DNA from: Sphingobacterium sp.
Lineage (GTDB): Bacteria > Bacteroidota > Bacteroidia > Sphingobacteriales > Sphingobacteriaceae
Length of the DNA: 64,000 bases
Direction: 5' to 3'
Assembly: GCA_031253985.1 (NCBI GenBank)
Contig: JAIRVH010000137.1
Location: 1-64,000, forward strand
Made by a program: the position numbers and the translations under genes. Below the pieces are notes generated by a model that did not search any database, was not told the origin of the DNA, and saw nothing but the letters and a program-made list of their open reading frames with translations. This document shows, piece after piece, positions 18,655 through 26,497 of the stretch; the stretch's first letter is position 1, and every line of letters begins with the position of its first letter.

Positions 18655-18732
18655 CTATGTAGACTTTGAATAACAGAATTGCTTTTTGTTTCTACAATAC
18701 AATCAGGTTTCAAAAAAATAAGAATCTATAGC

Positions 18733-19341
18733 ATGGAATTTTGGGAACGTAGTTTTGTTGAGAAGCAAGAAATGTGGGGTACTGAAGCTGCCCAATCAGC
18801 TGATTTTGCAAAGGATTTCTTTTTGGAAAGGAATATAAGAGACATTTTGATTCCAGGCTTCGGCTATGGTCGAAATGGTCGAATCTTTTTAGACAATGGT
18901 TTTAAAATTACAGGAATTGAGATCTCAAAAACTGCCATTGAACTTGCCAGAAAATATTTTGGGACAGAGACGATTATCTATCATGGATCAGTCAACGATA
19001 TGCCTTTCGATACCAGTTGCTATGGAGGAATTTTTTGTTACGCCTTAATTCATTTATTGGACGCTGATGAACGTGCAGCATTAGTCCGGCATTGTTTTGA
19101 TCAACTCGTTGAAGGAGGTTACATGATTTTTACAAGTGTTTCGAAACAAGCGAGTATTTATGGAAAGGGAGAGAAGATAGGTGCCGAGCGGTTTGCCATG
19201 TTTGGTGGAGTAAATATGTTCTTTTATGATTTTGATTCTATTCATGCCGAATTTGATCAATACGGATTGCTGGAGATCCGAGAGGTCGAGGAGAACTTTC
19301 CATTTTATATAATCATTTGTCAAAAGAGAAATAACAACTAA
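18733..19341 (+). CDS. Class I SAM-dependent methyltransferase (TPMT/TehB-like)
   Basis: A 202-residue methyltransferase. The ATG at 18733 is preferred over an upstream TTG. It opens MEFWERSFVEKQEMWG, the aromatic lid typical of thiol/thiopurine-type methyltransferases. The SAM-binding motif I is LIPGFGYGRNGRIFL (39-53), followed by GIEIS (acidic strand 2), an acidic D (NDMPFD) and FCYALIHLL. It is followed by 10 bp and then the FAD/NAD(P) oxidoreductase gene, so the two form an operon. The pair suggests S-methylation plus thiol redox chemistry on a small molecule, an inference. Confidence 0.85.
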   Translation: MEFWERSFVEKQEMWGTEAAQSADFAKDFFLERNIRDILIPGFGYGRNGRIFLDNGFKITGIEISKTAIELARKYFGTETIIYHGSVNDMPFDTSCYGGIFCYALIHLLDADERAALVRHCFDQLVEGGYMIFTSVSKQASIYGKGEKIGAERFAMFGGVNMFFYDFDSIHAEFDQYGLLEIREVEENFPFYIIICQKRNNN

Positions 19342-19351
19342 AAAAGCATAT

Positions 19352-20260
19352 ATGAAAGACAATAGAAGCTATGAAGTAATTATTATTGGGGGGAGTTATG
19401 CAGGGTTATCTGCGGCAATGGCATTGGGACGTTCATTGCGGAGTGTCTTAATTATTGACAGTGGGCTTCCCTGTAATAGACAGACCCCATATTCACACAA
19501 CTTTATTACGCACGATGGGGAGAAACCACAGATTATTGCAAAAAAAGCGAAGGAAGAGGTATTGAATTACCCAAGTGTCAAGTTTCAGAAGGGCATGGCT
19601 GTCAGTGGTAAGAAAACAGCGGGCGGTTTTGAGATAACAACTGAAAATGGGGAAATATTTAAAGGAGAGAAACTTATTTTTGCAACCGGAGTGGAAGATA
19701 CTATGCCAGGTATACAGGGATTTTCGGCCTGTTGGGGTATTTCAGTCATACACTGCCCTTATTGCCATGGTTATGAATTCAGAAGGGGAAAAACGACGAT
19801 TATGGCTAACGGTGAAAGAGCCCTCCATTTAGCGGGATTAGTCAACAATCTCTCGACAGACCTAACGCTATTGACACCTGGTAAAGCTGATTTTGACTCC
19901 AGGCAAAGGGCTAAGCTGCAGCAACATGGTATTGCCCTTATTGAAGGTGAAATTGATAAGATCCAGCATAAGAACGGCTGGGTTCAGCAGCTGCAACTGA
20001 AAGATGGCCGTTCGCTTGCATTTGATGCAATCTATGCCGCTATTCCTTTTAGACAACATTCCGCAATTCCTGCGGATTTAGGGTGTGAATTGACAGAGCA
20101 GGGACATATTAAAATAGACAATTTTCAGAAAACAACAGTTGCTGGAGTTTTTGCCTGTGGGGATAATTCCAGTATGATGCGTTCTGTTTCAAATGCGGTT
20201 GCTACCGGAAATTTGGCCGGAGCGATGGTTAATAAAGAACTTGTGGACGAACGTTTTTAG
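19352..20260 (+). CDS. Thioredoxin-reductase-like FAD/NAD(P) oxidoreductase (GliT-like)
   Basis: A 302-residue flavoprotein. The FAD Rossmann motif is IIGGSYAGLSAAMALG (11-26). A redox-active CPYC (135-138) followed by HGYE replaces the usual thioredoxin reductase CATC. The C-terminal FAD motif GVFACGDNSS is also present. The conserved PCNRQTPYSHNFITHDG segment and CPYCHGYE are features of the GliT/HlmI-type dithiol oxidases and their bacterial relatives rather than of TrxB. It may form or break a disulfide in a small molecule. It is cotranscribed with the upstream methyltransferase. A 45-nt hairpin lies after the stop. Confidence 0.85.
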   Translation: MKDNRSYEVIIIGGSYAGLSAAMALGRSLRSVLIIDSGLPCNRQTPYSHNFITHDGEKPQIIAKKAKEEVLNYPSVKFQKGMAVSGKKTAGGFEITTENGEIFKGEKLIFATGVEDTMPGIQGFSACWGISVIHCPYCHGYEFRRGKTTIMANGERALHLAGLVNNLSTDLTLLTPGKADFDSRQRAKLQQHGIALIEGEIDKIQHKNGWVQQLQLKDGRSLAFDAIYAAIPFRQHSAIPADLGCELTEQGHIKIDNFQKTTVAGVFACGDNSSMMRSVSNAVATGNLAGAMVNKELVDERF

Positions 20261-20303
20261 TGGCTTATTGTATGTTTGGCCAAAGGATGTTTAACGGAGT
20301 GTA

Positions 20304-20348
20304 GTTCATCAGGAAGTTGGATTTTACAAGAACTTCCTGATGGTGAAC
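20304..20348. terminator. Long hairpin between convergent genes
   Basis: GTTCATCAGGAAGTT pairs with AACTTCCTGATGGTGAAC across a 12-nt loop, with a two-base bulge. It lies between the oxidoreductase (stop 20260) and the DUF418-like gene (stop 20368). Confidence 0.6.
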
Positions 20349-20367
20349 TCCAGCCTTTAATTTTATC

Positions 20368-21453
20368 TTAATTTGAGACCCTTCTTAAAAGTAATTCAAA
20401 TGGGCCATTCCTGAATTTTTTTGTCCAAATCTTACTGAAATAATAGCTACCAATAAAATAAGCCGATGAAAGAAAAAGTATCATCGCTGGTGATAGGGAT
20501 CCTGGCAGCTTCAGGGCTTGAATAGACTTTTCGGTGTTGACTAAAAAGGAAAATAATATAATGCCCAGTGTTAAGTGGGATATATAATGCGTCAATGTCA
20601 TTTGGCCAGTCTTTGCCAGACAGTTTACAAATGTATTTGGAATTATAAATCGGTTAATGTACATGAAAGCACTAATAAGCAAGAGGCTGAAACCTGTTGT
20701 ACTGATTAAAAACGGAAGTACGGGAGGAAGATAATCGGCATTTAGAAAGGTATAGGCTGCTATCCCAATGGCATCCTGGGGAATACACAGCGCAAGTTGT
20801 ACCGCCAGATATAATATCAGGCCTATCAGAAACACTTTCTTTTGGATAAAGAATTTGGTCCAGTCCAATTTGCCCAGGTACATACCGATCATAAAATAAG
20901 ACATCCACGGAAAAACAGAATTCCAGCCATTATATAGTGAGTTTCTAATGAACCCTATTAAAGTCCAATGGTCTACATAGGTCAGCGTATCAAAATTCCA
21001 TCCAGTTTCATACGGAATCAAAATAAGTAAAAAGTGAAAAACAATACTGAAGAAAATTGCTCCATACATGTAATATTTTTTATCAAGGAAAAGAAAAAAA
21101 GAGCCGATAAACATATAGAAGCCATAAAAGTGAAGGATATCTGCTGGCCACCAAGTAGATAATAATAATCCGAGAACAAATAAGAAACCCGCTCTTTTCT
21201 GTATGATAGTCCTTTGTTTAAGTTGTTCTTGCCGAGAAGCGTTAATTGATTTCTCTGATTTCAATGTCAGTCCCATACCCGCCAGGATAACAAAGATTGT
21301 ACTCGAATTGCCACTAAAGAGACTCAGAAACTGACCTAGCCAACTGGTATGCTGTGGATCTCCAAAAACGAGATTAAAATTGACAATATACATACCGAAG
21401 ATTGCGTAAGCTCTTAGGATATCAAATCCTATAAATCTAATTTTTTCTGCCAT
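20368..21453 (-). CDS. DUF418-like multi-pass membrane protein
   Basis: A 361-residue protein with about ten hydrophobic segments. The N-terminus RFIGFDILRAYAIFGMYIVNF resembles the first helix of DUF418/DUF1624 (heparan-N-acetyltransferase-like) proteins. The C-terminus KFRNGPFELLLRR is the hallmark of the DUF418 C-terminal region. It probably moves or acylates a sugar or lipid substrate in the inner membrane, but this is not known. A perfect Crp/Fnr-like palindrome (21507-21524) and a matching -7 element lie 54-71 and 26-33 bp upstream. This suggests activation by the adjacent Crp/Fnr gene. Confidence 0.82.
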   Translation of the reverse strand: MAEKIRFIGFDILRAYAIFGMYIVNFNLVFGDPQHTSWLGQFLSLFSGNSSTIFVILAGMGLTLKSEKSINASRQEQLKQRTIIQKRAGFLFVLGLLLSTWWPADILHFYGFYMFIGSFFLFLDKKYYMYGAIFFSIVFHFLLILIPYETGWNFDTLTYVDHWTLIGFIRNSLYNGWNSVFPWMSYFMIGMYLGKLDWTKFFIQKKVFLIGLILYLAVQLALCIPQDAIGIAAYTFLNADYLPPVLPFLISTTGFSLLLISAFMYINRFIIPNTFVNCLAKTGQMTLTHYISHLTLGIILFSFLVNTEKSIQALKLPGSLSPAMILFLSSAYFIGSYYFSKIWTKKFRNGPFELLLRRVSN

Positions 21454-21478
21454 GATAGTTGATTTTCAAAATGTATTG

Positions 21479-21486
21479 CAAATTTT
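21479..21486 (-). promoter_or_regulatory. Candidate -7 element for the DUF418-like gene
   Basis: On the minus strand AAAATTTG matches the TAnnTTTG consensus with one mismatch. It lies exactly 22 nt downstream of the TTGA-type palindrome and 25 nt upstream of the start codon, the same arrangement as at the SMR gene. Confidence 0.45.
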
Positions 21487-21506
21487 GAAAGATGAACTTA
21501 TTTGGC

Positions 21507-21524
21507 ATTTGACTTAAGTCAAAT
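21507..21524. promoter_or_regulatory. Perfect 18-bp Crp/Fnr-type palindrome
   Basis: ATTTGACTTAAGTCAAAT is a perfect palindrome with TTGA half-sites, as expected for regulators with an E-x-x-S-R recognition helix. It lies just after the stop of the Crp/Fnr gene and upstream of the DUF418-like gene. Confidence 0.7.
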
Positions 21525-21526
21525 AA

Positions 21527-22099
21527 TTAGATTTTTGTGCGGACTCTGCTTAACGTTTCCAGCGAAATTACCAAGTAAGAAGCGATATAGGTAAGAGGGA
21601 TATGACGTATGAAATCGGGCTGCTCCAGCAGGAGGAGCTTATACCTTTCAATGGCATTTAGGGTATGAAATTCAAATAAACGTTTTTCTAGCCACATGGT
21701 ATAGTACTCTGTCATTAAAAGATCTAATTGAATGAGTTGGGGATGATTTTCTTTGATATCTCGAAAAGAGTTTTTGTCAATGCAGGAGACTGTGACGTCT
21801 GTGATTGCCTGAATAAATTCTAGACTCGGCTGATTCGAAACATAGCTGCTGAATGCGACGGCAAGATCGTGCTTAAAAAGTAGTTCCGTTGTGACTTCTT
21901 TTTTATCATTCATATAGTATTTTCTGGTGATGCCTTCCTCAATCCAGAAACTGGATTTACAGATTTCTCCCTGGTATAAAAGAAATTCACCTTTTTTATA
22001 TTTTTTGGTTTTAGAAACGGATTGTAATGCTAGCTCTGTTTCCACATCAAAGTTTTCGATTAAAGCATTAATTTTTTTCAGATGCCTTTTCATCATCAA
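21527..22099 (-). CDS. Crp/Fnr-family transcriptional regulator
   Basis: A 190-residue regulator. A cyclic-nucleotide-binding-type beta barrel (about 25-120) with YKKGEFLLYQGEICKSSFWIEEG is followed by a long dimer helix and a compact winged-helix domain. The recognition helix ends the protein: YIASYLVISLETLSRVR. It carries E-T-L-S-R, which in E. coli FNR contacts TTGA. No FNR iron-sulfur cysteine cluster is present. A perfect TTGA palindrome lies just downstream, before the DUF418-like gene. It is 18 bp from the HxlR gene in the same direction. A paralogue is at 25862. Confidence 0.88.
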   Translation of the reverse strand: MMMKRHLKKINALIENFDVETELALQSVSKTKKYKKGEFLLYQGEICKSSFWIEEGITRKYYMNDKKEVTTELLFKHDLAVAFSSYVSNQPSLEFIQAITDVTVSCIDKNSFRDIKENHPQLIQLDLLMTEYYTMWLEKRLFEFHTLNAIERYKLLLLEQPDFIRHIPLTYIASYLVISLETLSRVRTKI

Positions 22100-22117
22100 G
22101 AATTTAGTGATTCTGTC

Positions 22118-22462
22118 TTACATGTGCTGAATCCGTTCCTTCCGGCTAGCTGTTTCTCTTCCCCATTCAGCAATAGATTCTAATAGTGGAATAAGTGTTT
22201 TGCCGAAAGCGGTAAGTTCATAATCTACTTTTAATGGCGCTTTGTCCGTATGTACTGTCCGTTTTACCAAACCATCTGCTTCAAGTTCTTTTAATTGTAA
22301 GCTCAAGGTGCGTTCGGTAATTAATGCGCATTCTTTTCTTAATTCATTATAACGTTTTTTTTCAATTAAATGAATCAGGATAACTGCTTTCCATTTTCCG
22401 CCTATGTATTTCATTGTCAGGCTTGTACTGCAGGGGTATTGTTTGTTGTCTATCAAATACAT
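22118..22462 (-). CDS. HxlR-family winged-helix regulator
   Basis: A 114-residue HxlR-type regulator. It has the conserved N-terminal cysteine (Cys11 in QYPCSTSL), then MKYIGGKWKAVILIHL, RYNELRKE and ITERTLSLQLKELEADGLV. Cys-containing members (YodB type) sense electrophiles or quinones. It is transcribed divergently from a nitroreductase gene. The 94-bp gap contains a perfect inverted repeat, the obvious operator. It therefore probably represses the nitroreductase until a reactive compound modifies the cysteine (inference). Confidence 0.9.
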   Translation of the reverse strand: MYLIDNKQYPCSTSLTMKYIGGKWKAVILIHLIEKKRYNELRKECALITERTLSLQLKELEADGLVKRTVHTDKAPLKVDYELTAFGKTLIPLLESIAEWGRETASRKERIQHM

Positions 22463-22519
22463 CTGTTACTATCAATTTTGACCGTTATTGCAAATATATA
22501 ACACTATATTTAAGTTTGC

Positions 22520-22538
22520 AACTATAAAAAATATAGTT
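22520..22538. promoter_or_regulatory. Candidate HxlR operator (19-bp inverted repeat)
   Basis: AACTATAAAAAATATAGTT has two perfect 7-bp arms around five A bases in the HxlR/nitroreductase divergent gap, 19 bp before the nitroreductase ATG. Confidence 0.6.
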
Positions 22539-22556
22539 AATTAAATATTGTATGTT

Positions 22557-23156
22557 ATGGCTTTTTTAGAAACAGCAAAGCAACGTTACACAACGAAAAA
22601 GTATAATTCAGTGGAGATCATTTCTGACGACAAGATTACTGAATTAAAGGAAATAATCCGACTGAGTCCATCTTCTATCAATAGTCAGCCTTGGAAATTT
22701 TTCTTTGTTTCTGCGGGGGAGGTGAAGCAGAGGCTTGCTGCAGCATCTTACTGGAATGCACAGAAAATAAATGAGGCTAGTCATTTGGTCGTTTTTAGCG
22801 CCCTTACCGATGTCGAACGATTTGAAACTCAAATTGAAAATACACTTCCTGAGGGATCAATTATTTATTATAAGCAATTTTTACAATCGAAAGGGGAGTT
22901 GCACGTTAAATCCTGGATGAAGCAGCAAGTCTACCTTTCTTTGGGATTTTTCCTTGCAGCGTGTGCTGCGAATGGAATTGATGCGACCCCTATGGAAGGA
23001 ATTGAAAATGAGGTTTATGATGACATACTGGAACTTGAAGGTTATCAGACACTATTTGCGGTGGCCATTGGTTATCGGGATGCTGATGACACCAATCAAC
23101 CTTCCATGACAGCGAAATCGCGTTTAAGTATAGAAAATATCATCGAAGCGTTATAG
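22557..23156 (+). CDS. NAD(P)H nitroreductase family oxidoreductase
   Basis: A 199-residue FMN-dependent oxidoreductase of the nitroreductase (NfsB-like) fold. The ATG at 22557 is chosen over an upstream TTG because it gives the standard start MAFLETAKQRYTTKKYN. The FMN-binding residues RYTTKKY, LSPSSINSQPW and GIDATPMEGI, and the terminal KSR, are all present. It reduces nitro compounds or quinones. It lies divergent to HxlR with an operator between. A related protein at 60383 is clearly longer in the middle loop. Confidence 0.9.
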   Translation: MAFLETAKQRYTTKKYNSVEIISDDKITELKEIIRLSPSSINSQPWKFFFVSAGEVKQRLAAASYWNAQKINEASHLVVFSALTDVERFETQIENTLPEGSIIYYKQFLQSKGELHVKSWMKQQVYLSLGFFLAACAANGIDATPMEGIENEVYDDILELEGYQTLFAVAIGYRDADDTNQPSMTAKSRLSIENIIEAL

Positions 23157-23163
23157 TTCTTAA

Positions 23164-23193
23164 AAAGATGAAACCGATTAAGGTTTCATCTTT
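23164..23193. terminator. Bidirectional hairpin terminator
   Basis: AAAGATGAAACC and GGTTTCATCTTT form a perfect 12-bp stem between convergent genes ending at 23156 and 23205. Confidence 0.75.
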
Positions 23194-23204
23194 ACGATAA
23201 ACTA

Positions 23205-24149
23205 CTAGTTCAAGCTTATTTTTTTCCCCTGCTCAGGGAAGATATAATTCACTTTTAGTGGATTATTCTTTAATAATTCATTTTTGATAATCTCTGGATT
23301 GTCACCTGTTGGTTTTCGATGGGTGACAACGATCGTGAGCCCTTCGAGGTTTTTCAACCCTGTTTTTTCTTTGAGATTTTGAAGTTCTTCTAGCAACAGA
23401 TTAGGGGTAAGATGTCCAAAAAGTAGATTTTCTGGTTGACTGTTAGGAAAGGATACTTCAATTAATATACTGTTTAATTGTTTCTGCTTAATTAGAGGGG
23501 CAATACTTCTCCAAAGCTTGTCCAGCTGACTAGATTTTTCGACCCGATCAGCTCCCGTATCGCCGAGATAAAGTAAATAGTGATTATCATGCTGAACGAG
23601 TGCAGCACTGCTTTTATAAGGATTTACGTGGCTAAGTTCGTATGCCGTCAAAAACAATGGCGTATTTTGAACCGATGCCGCGATACCCTCTTGTAGGGTT
23701 GTGTAGTGATATTTTCCAAGTATGGGTTTTTGCCCTTGATCGCCAAAATTTATCCAGGTATCTGTGATAAAGTAGTGGTTTTGTAGAATCTGAAGTACTG
23801 GAGCAATGGCAAAGATATTCTTTTTACTGTCGGCGGGTGAGTTAATAATGAGGCCAGATAGATGATCGAGATGACCATGGGAGATAAAATATCCTTTTAT
23901 TTGATTACGTAAAACCGTTTCGACCGACCCATTTAAGCTTTTTAGTTGAATGGCTTTTCTGATTCCGGTATTTATGGTACCTGCATCGAGGGATAAGAAG
24001 GTCGTATCGCCTGGAATTCCTACTAAATAAGCAGACAGATTGTCTTCTTGTTCACCGCCATATATTCCCAAAGGAATGAGGTCAAAATGTTGGGCCTGAC
24101 AGGTGATGTAAGTAAAAATGGCGAATAGGGAAAGTGCTAGTTTTTTCAT
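23205..24149 (-). CDS. Exported class II 3',5'-cyclic-nucleotide phosphodiesterase
   Basis: A 314-residue metallo-beta-lactamase-fold protein with a signal peptide (FAIFTYITCQAQ), so it acts in the periplasm or outside. It bears the class II phosphodiesterase signature H91-G-H93-L-D95-H96-L-S-G. Further ligands appear in YELSHVNPYKSSAAL, LYLGDTGADRVE, LFGHLTPN and VVTHRKP. The yeast PDE1 and Vibrio CpdP families share these. It probably hydrolyses extracytoplasmic cAMP or cGMP. Nearby Crp/Fnr regulators make a link to cyclic nucleotides tempting but unproven. Confidence 0.88.
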   Translation of the reverse strand: MKKLALSLFAIFTYITCQAQHFDLIPLGIYGGEQEDNLSAYLVGIPGDTTFLSLDAGTINTGIRKAIQLKSLNGSVETVLRNQIKGYFISHGHLDHLSGLIINSPADSKKNIFAIAPVLQILQNHYFITDTWINFGDQGQKPILGKYHYTTLQEGIAASVQNTPLFLTAYELSHVNPYKSSAALVQHDNHYLLYLGDTGADRVEKSSQLDKLWRSIAPLIKQKQLNSILIEVSFPNSQPENLLFGHLTPNLLLEELQNLKEKTGLKNLEGLTIVVTHRKPTGDNPEIIKNELLKNNPLKVNYIFPEQGKKISLN

Positions 24150-24171
24150 CTATTTATACTCTTTAACTAAA

Positions 24172-24197
24172 AACCCATCCTTTGTTGAGGATGGGTT
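24172..24197 (-). terminator. Hairpin terminator after the TonB receptor remnant
   Basis: AACCCATCC and GGATGGGTT form a perfect 9-bp stem with an 8-nt loop, between the receptor remnant (stop 24220) and the phosphodiesterase start (24149). Confidence 0.65.
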
Positions 24198-24219
24198 CAA
24201 ATTTACGTTATTTTTTGTT

Positions 24220-25092
24220 TTATTGGTTGAATCGATAGCGTACACCCAATTGAATTCTCCAGCGTGAGGTTTCATCTACACTATTTGAGAATGTGTTGGT
24301 GAGCGGAATCTGATTGGTAGCATCCAAATAAGGGAAGGAGAATGTTGGCTGTCCCTGTGCATTTAATCCTTTGTAATTTAAGATACCATTTGCTTTGTTG
24401 GCAAATTGAGCTACACCCCAGCTTTTGTTGATCATGTTTCCGAAGTTAAATATATCGAAGGTAATCTGCAATTGATGTTTCTTGCTGCCGGTATTTAAGA
24501 ATACATCTTGAGCAATACGAATATCTAGTGTTCCAATCATTTTACCGACCAATGCATTACGTTTTGCATACTGACCTCTGTGCGCATTGAGATAATTGTC
24601 TTGATTAATATAACCATTTAACTGAGACCATAATTGATCTGAAGAACGGGTGTCTTGTGCATTGTCACCGACCAAGGCAATCTCGTCTTTACTGTTCGGA
24701 ATATAGATCAGATCATTACCTGACAAGCCATCATTATTTAAGTCACCGCCGTAGGTGTAGGAATAACGTGGACCATCCTGTAGTTGATAAAATAGAGAGA
24801 ATGTTGTTCCCAAATGATCTAGGTATTCTTTACGGTAAAAGAAATTGGCAATGAATCTATTTTTAACCAAATAAGTAGAGTAGGAGAGATCAGCACTATT
24901 TGGATTACCAGATACATAACGATCACGCCACATCGACTGCGCAATGGATCCGCCATCGTTGACCGATATAGAGTCCGTATAGGTATAACCTACATTGGCA
25001 AAAAAGCCACCTTTGAATTCTTTCGATAAGGTTCCTGTTAACGTATAGCTATAACCTTTTGATGTATTGGACATCACGATAGCGTCTGATCA
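24220..25092 (-). pseudogene. C-terminal fragment of an OAR-like TonB-dependent receptor
   Basis: About 285 residues of an outer membrane receptor barrel. It includes SNTSKGYSYTLTGTLSKEF, LYGGDLNNDGLSGNDLIYIP, a terminal FDIFNFGNMINKSWG and the final WRIQLGVRYRFNQ with C-terminal aromatic strands. Complete members of this family are about 1000 residues with a plug and TonB box; none of that is present. The frame is closed by a TGA at about 25093-25095, inside a 10-bp direct repeat. The available starts (GTG/ATG near 25075) give no signal peptide, so the gene is a 5'-truncated remnant. Confidence 0.85.
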
Positions 25093-25098
25093 CGATAG
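25073..25098. repeat. Short direct repeat at the receptor break point
   Basis: ATCACGATAG occurs at 25073-25082 and again at 25089-25098, separated by six bases, exactly where receptor homology stops. It may mark a deletion junction. Confidence 0.5.
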
Positions 25099-25283
25099 AG
25101 ATTTAAGGCGGCTTGCAGGATAGCTTCAATTATTCGCCCTCAACCATCAGCAGGTAGGAAAAAGTGAGAATTATTTCCAAGGAGCTCATCCGTGTTAATA
25201 AAGATACGTACTTATCGCTTTTTTAAATCATATGTTTACAGTTTTCTTTTGTTGTTTAGTATATTCAAATTTGTTTAGAGGCA

Positions 25284-25844
25284 ATGAATACATCTTTGTT
25301 TATGAATGTTAATTTTAGAAATATAGACTACTTGCAGACTGGAAATGAAGTTCAGAAAAATACTTATCGATTACTGCATGATTATCAGATTGTTGATTGC
25401 CTTAAAGATTATGATCCCATCGTAGTTGGAACGATACCGATTCATATCGATATTGCTGGGAGTGATGTTGACATCATCCTATATGTACAAGATTTTGATG
25501 TTGTTGAAAAAATACTGTGCCTTAATTTTTCGCAGCATGCGCATTTTCGGCTGCAGCGGGCTGAAAGCAATGTAATTGTATGCAGTTTCTCGATTGAAGA
25601 ACAGCTATTTGAAATTTATGCGACCGACAAAGCGACTGAATATCAGAATGGATATTTACATATGCTTAAAGAACATGAAATTATACAACTAAGAGGTGAA
25701 GAATTTGCCGAGCAGGTCAGACAGCTAAAGAAGAGTGGGATGAAAACTGAACCGGCATTTTGCAGGTTATTGGGAATTGAGGGCGATCCGTATACGGAAC
25801 TTCTCCTGTATAATCACATAGATAATTCGATGAGCTATGACTGA
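25284..25844 (+). CDS. DUF4269-like nucleotidyltransferase-fold protein
   Basis: A 186-residue protein with a minimal nucleotidyltransferase-type motif, VVGTIPIHIDIAGSDVDIILY (about 47-67). The G-S-D-x-D corresponds to the catalytic loop. It closely follows the DUF4269 pattern, including the later FEIYATD and GEEFAEQVRQLKKSG. The function is unknown; it may transfer a nucleotide or be a regulatory relative. It is followed 17 bp later by the second Crp/Fnr gene, so the two may be cotranscribed. Assignment to DUF4269 is from memory of the motif. Confidence 0.8.
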   Translation: MNTSLFMNVNFRNIDYLQTGNEVQKNTYRLLHDYQIVDCLKDYDPIVVGTIPIHIDIAGSDVDIILYVQDFDVVEKILCLNFSQHAHFRLQRAESNVIVCSFSIEEQLFEIYATDKATEYQNGYLHMLKEHEIIQLRGEEFAEQVRQLKKSGMKTEPAFCRLLGIEGDPYTELLLYNHIDNSMSYD

Positions 25845-25861
25845 TTTTAATTTATAAGAGC

Positions 25862-26419
25862 ATGAATCCACTAATCGAACAATTTAAAAAATATGGTTAT
25901 CTCAATGAAGTGATAGCGGCGGAAGTCGAAAAAAGAACACGTTATTTTTTTAAGAAAAAGGGCGAGCATTTTTTGAGAGAAGGACAGCATGCATCAAGCT
26001 ATTTTGTTTTGAGTACGGGATTGATCCGCGCCTATTTCTTAAAAAATGGACGCGAAATGAACAGTTGGTTTGGTGAGGAAAATCAGATTTTTGGATCAAT
26101 CCTACCTGTATATACAGAGAAACCCTCCTTTGAAAATATCCAGTTTCTGGAAGATTCGGAGATCTATGCAATTTCTGTAGACGATTTGAATGAATTGTAT
26201 AGGATTTATCCTGAGCTAAATCTGATAGGACGAAAAATTGCTGAAGAAGTTTGTATTATTCTCGAAGAACGGATTATGTCATTGCATACTGAATCAGCGG
26301 CAGAACGTTATCAGTCTCTCATACGCCTGCAACCCAATTTAATAAATCGAATTAATCTTGGCCACATTGCATCTTATTTAGGTATTACACAAGAAACACT
26401 TAGCCGTATAAGGCGATAA
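25862..26419 (+). CDS. Crp/Fnr-family transcriptional regulator (second copy)
   Basis: A 185-residue regulator paralogous to 21527-22099. It has the cNMP-type barrel (KKGEHFLREGQHASSYFVLSTG), a dimer helix and a short winged-helix domain ending GHIASYLGITQETLSRIRR. The E-T-L-S-R recognition helix is identical to that of the first copy and predicts TTGA half-sites. No iron-sulfur cysteines are seen. A TTGATATAAGTCAA site lies 11 bp after the stop and before the SMR transporter gene, at the position of a class II activator. Confidence 0.88.
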   Translation: MNPLIEQFKKYGYLNEVIAAEVEKRTRYFFKKKGEHFLREGQHASSYFVLSTGLIRAYFLKNGREMNSWFGEENQIFGSILPVYTEKPSFENIQFLEDSEIYAISVDDLNELYRIYPELNLIGRKIAEEVCIILEERIMSLHTESAAERYQSLIRLQPNLINRINLGHIASYLGITQETLSRIRR

Positions 26420-26429
26420 GCATACGATT

Positions 26430-26443
26430 TTGATATAAGTCAA
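26430..26443. promoter_or_regulatory. Crp/Fnr-type site before the SMR transporter
   Basis: TTGATATAAGTCAA matches 12 of 14 positions of the perfect site at 21509-21522. Its centre lies about 43 bp before the expected transcription start, a class II activation position. Confidence 0.6.
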
Positions 26444-26465
26444 AAAAAGCCTTTCGAATAGCGAT

Positions 26466-26473
26466 TATCTTTG
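26466..26473 (+). promoter_or_regulatory. Bacteroidota -7 element of the SMR gene
   Basis: TATCTTTG fits TAnnTTTG exactly. It lies 22 nt after the Crp/Fnr site and 24 nt before the ATG at 26498. Confidence 0.6.
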
Positions 26474-26497
26474 TCTTAGAAATTTAAACTATTGAAA

